Of a stretch of DNA of 8,583 bases, positions 7,870 to 8,583 are shown in pieces. The DNA comes from Acidimicrobiales bacterium (GTDB lineage: Bacteria > Actinomycetota > Acidimicrobiia > Acidimicrobiales > JADJXE01). The position numbers and the translations under genes were made by a program. The number at the start of each line of letters is the position of its first letter. Positions within the stretch are counted from its first letter, which is position 1. The DNA lies in contig JADJXE010000008.1 in assembly GCA_016716005.1 (NCBI GenBank), positions 1 through 8,583 of the forward strand, in the 5' to 3' direction. A model generated the notes under the pieces. It was not told where the DNA came from. It made no database searches and was given only the letters and a program-made list of their open reading frames with translations.

Positions 7870-8557
7870 TCAGGACGGCGGCGCGTCGCAGGGCGGCCAG
7901 AGGTTGGCCACCACCGCAGCGGGCCCTCGACCGTGCCGAGGCCGGCGGCCACCGGGGCCAGGTCGTCACCAGCTCGGCGCGGTCCGCGTCGGACAGCGAC
8001 AGCACGCCGGCCAGCGGCACCGGATCCCAGTGGTTCAGCACCGCGCACTGGAAGCGGGCTCCGGCCCGGGTGCGCCGCTGGGAGATGCCCACCACCTTGC
8101 GGCCGTCGACGAGCACCTCGCCGGGGCCCACCCCGGCGAAGCAGACCAGCGGGGACCACCGGCTGCGCACCAGCGGGCCCCGGTGCACCGTCGGGTCGGG
8201 CACCCCCAGCGCCGCCAGGGCGCGCGCCCAGGCATCGCCCAACCACAGCGAGGACCGGCCCACGTCGTCCACCCAGTGGGGATCACCGGCCGGGAGCACC
8301 ACGTCGACCCACGTGACCGCGCCCGGCGCCAGCCACACCGCTCCCCCGCCACTGCGCCGCCGCACCACCTCGACCCCAGCCGCCTCCCGCCGCTCCTCGT
8401 CGACCACCGACGCGGCCTGGTGCTCGAGCACCACCGCCGGTCGGGTCACCCTTGAACCACCAGACCACCCGCCGGGCCGGGTCGGGGAGCTGGCGCTCGT
8501 GGAAGGCGGTGGCCGCGCTGGGGTGGCGCCTTCCACGCGCCAGAGCCGGGCGGTCAC
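7870..8557 (-). CDS. Lipoate/biotin protein ligase-family protein (frameshifted)
   Basis: This is a member of the BPL/LplA/LipB fold, which attaches or transfers lipoyl, octanoyl or biotinyl groups onto lysines of carrier domains; the exact substrate cannot be told. The sequence shows the lipoate-pocket motif RRRSGGGAVW (about 8330-8360) and the DGRKVVGISQRR motif (about 8080-8110), whose lysine aligns with the conserved ligase/transferase lysine. FQCAVLNHWDP follows, with a Cys where many homologues have His. The GTG at 8557 was chosen because LWRVEG follows at once. Four frameshifts (about 8515, 8453, 7968 and 7915) must be bridged; the restored C-terminus reads VVANLWPPCDAPPS, then TGA at 7872-7870. 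The restored length is about 228 residues, short for LplA (which has an accessory domain) and nearer to single-domain LipM-like or uncharacterised family members. It runs in the same direction as the dcw genes but is separated from them by a hairpin and a likely promoter. Confidence 0.72.
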
Positions 8558-8583
8558 CGGCCCAGCACCACTGGTCGACCGCC

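Noticed and set aside
8555..8583. Possible C-terminus of an upstream gene (GGRPVVLGR then TGA overlapping the GTG at 8557)
   Set aside because: Only nine codons are inside the window. The GTGA overlap matches the style of the other junctions but cannot be supported without more sequence.
1..8583. CRISPR array, tRNA, rRNA, insertion sequence, phage genes or a defence system
   Set aside because: No spaced direct repeats of CRISPR size, no cloverleaf, no transposase or integrase motif and no toxin or nuclease motif were seen. The window is filled by dcw genes and one ligase-family gene.

Overview
The window is very GC-rich and reads entirely on the minus strand. It is the front part of a division and cell wall (dcw) cluster from a high-GC Gram-positive bacterium. 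An actinobacterium is likely, possibly of the Acidimicrobiia; the class is a weak inference from gene content, since no marker is decisive. The MurE DNPR motif indicates a meso-diaminopimelate peptidoglycan.

In transcription order (right to left) the layout is: a lipoate/biotin protein ligase-family gene (8557-7870); an intergenic region of about 180 bp with a hairpin, a G12 run, a probable promoter and a helically phased repeat that resembles a MraZ operator; then mraZ (7693-7218), rsmH (about 7161-6198), an ftsL-like gene (6201-5712), ftsI/pbpB (5715-3679), murE (3682-2203), mraY (2206-1148) and ftsW (1151 to beyond base 1). From rsmH to ftsW every junction is a 4-base ATGA or GTGA overlap, so this is one translationally coupled operon. 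The murE/mraY and mraY/ftsW overlaps leave no room for murF and murD in their usual places.

Together the genes make and polymerise septal peptidoglycan. MurE adds the third stem residue in the cytoplasm. MraY attaches the muropeptide to the lipid carrier. FtsW polymerises lipid II and FtsI crosslinks it at the septum, with the FtsL-like bitopic protein as partner. MraZ and RsmH are the usual regulator and 16S rRNA methyltransferase at the head of the cluster.

The main caveat is sequence quality. All eight genes are interrupted by single-base frameshifts, about 45 in total, often in G or C runs. Splicing the frames together restores full-length proteins with intact catalytic motifs, so these look like uncorrected sequencing errors and not gene decay. 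The genes are therefore given as whole CDSs with the approximate shift positions, and exact residue numbers are approximate. I found no new multi-gene system. The most interesting local signals are the phased repeats upstream of mraZ, the missing murF and murD, and the CGGG repeat inside ftsI.
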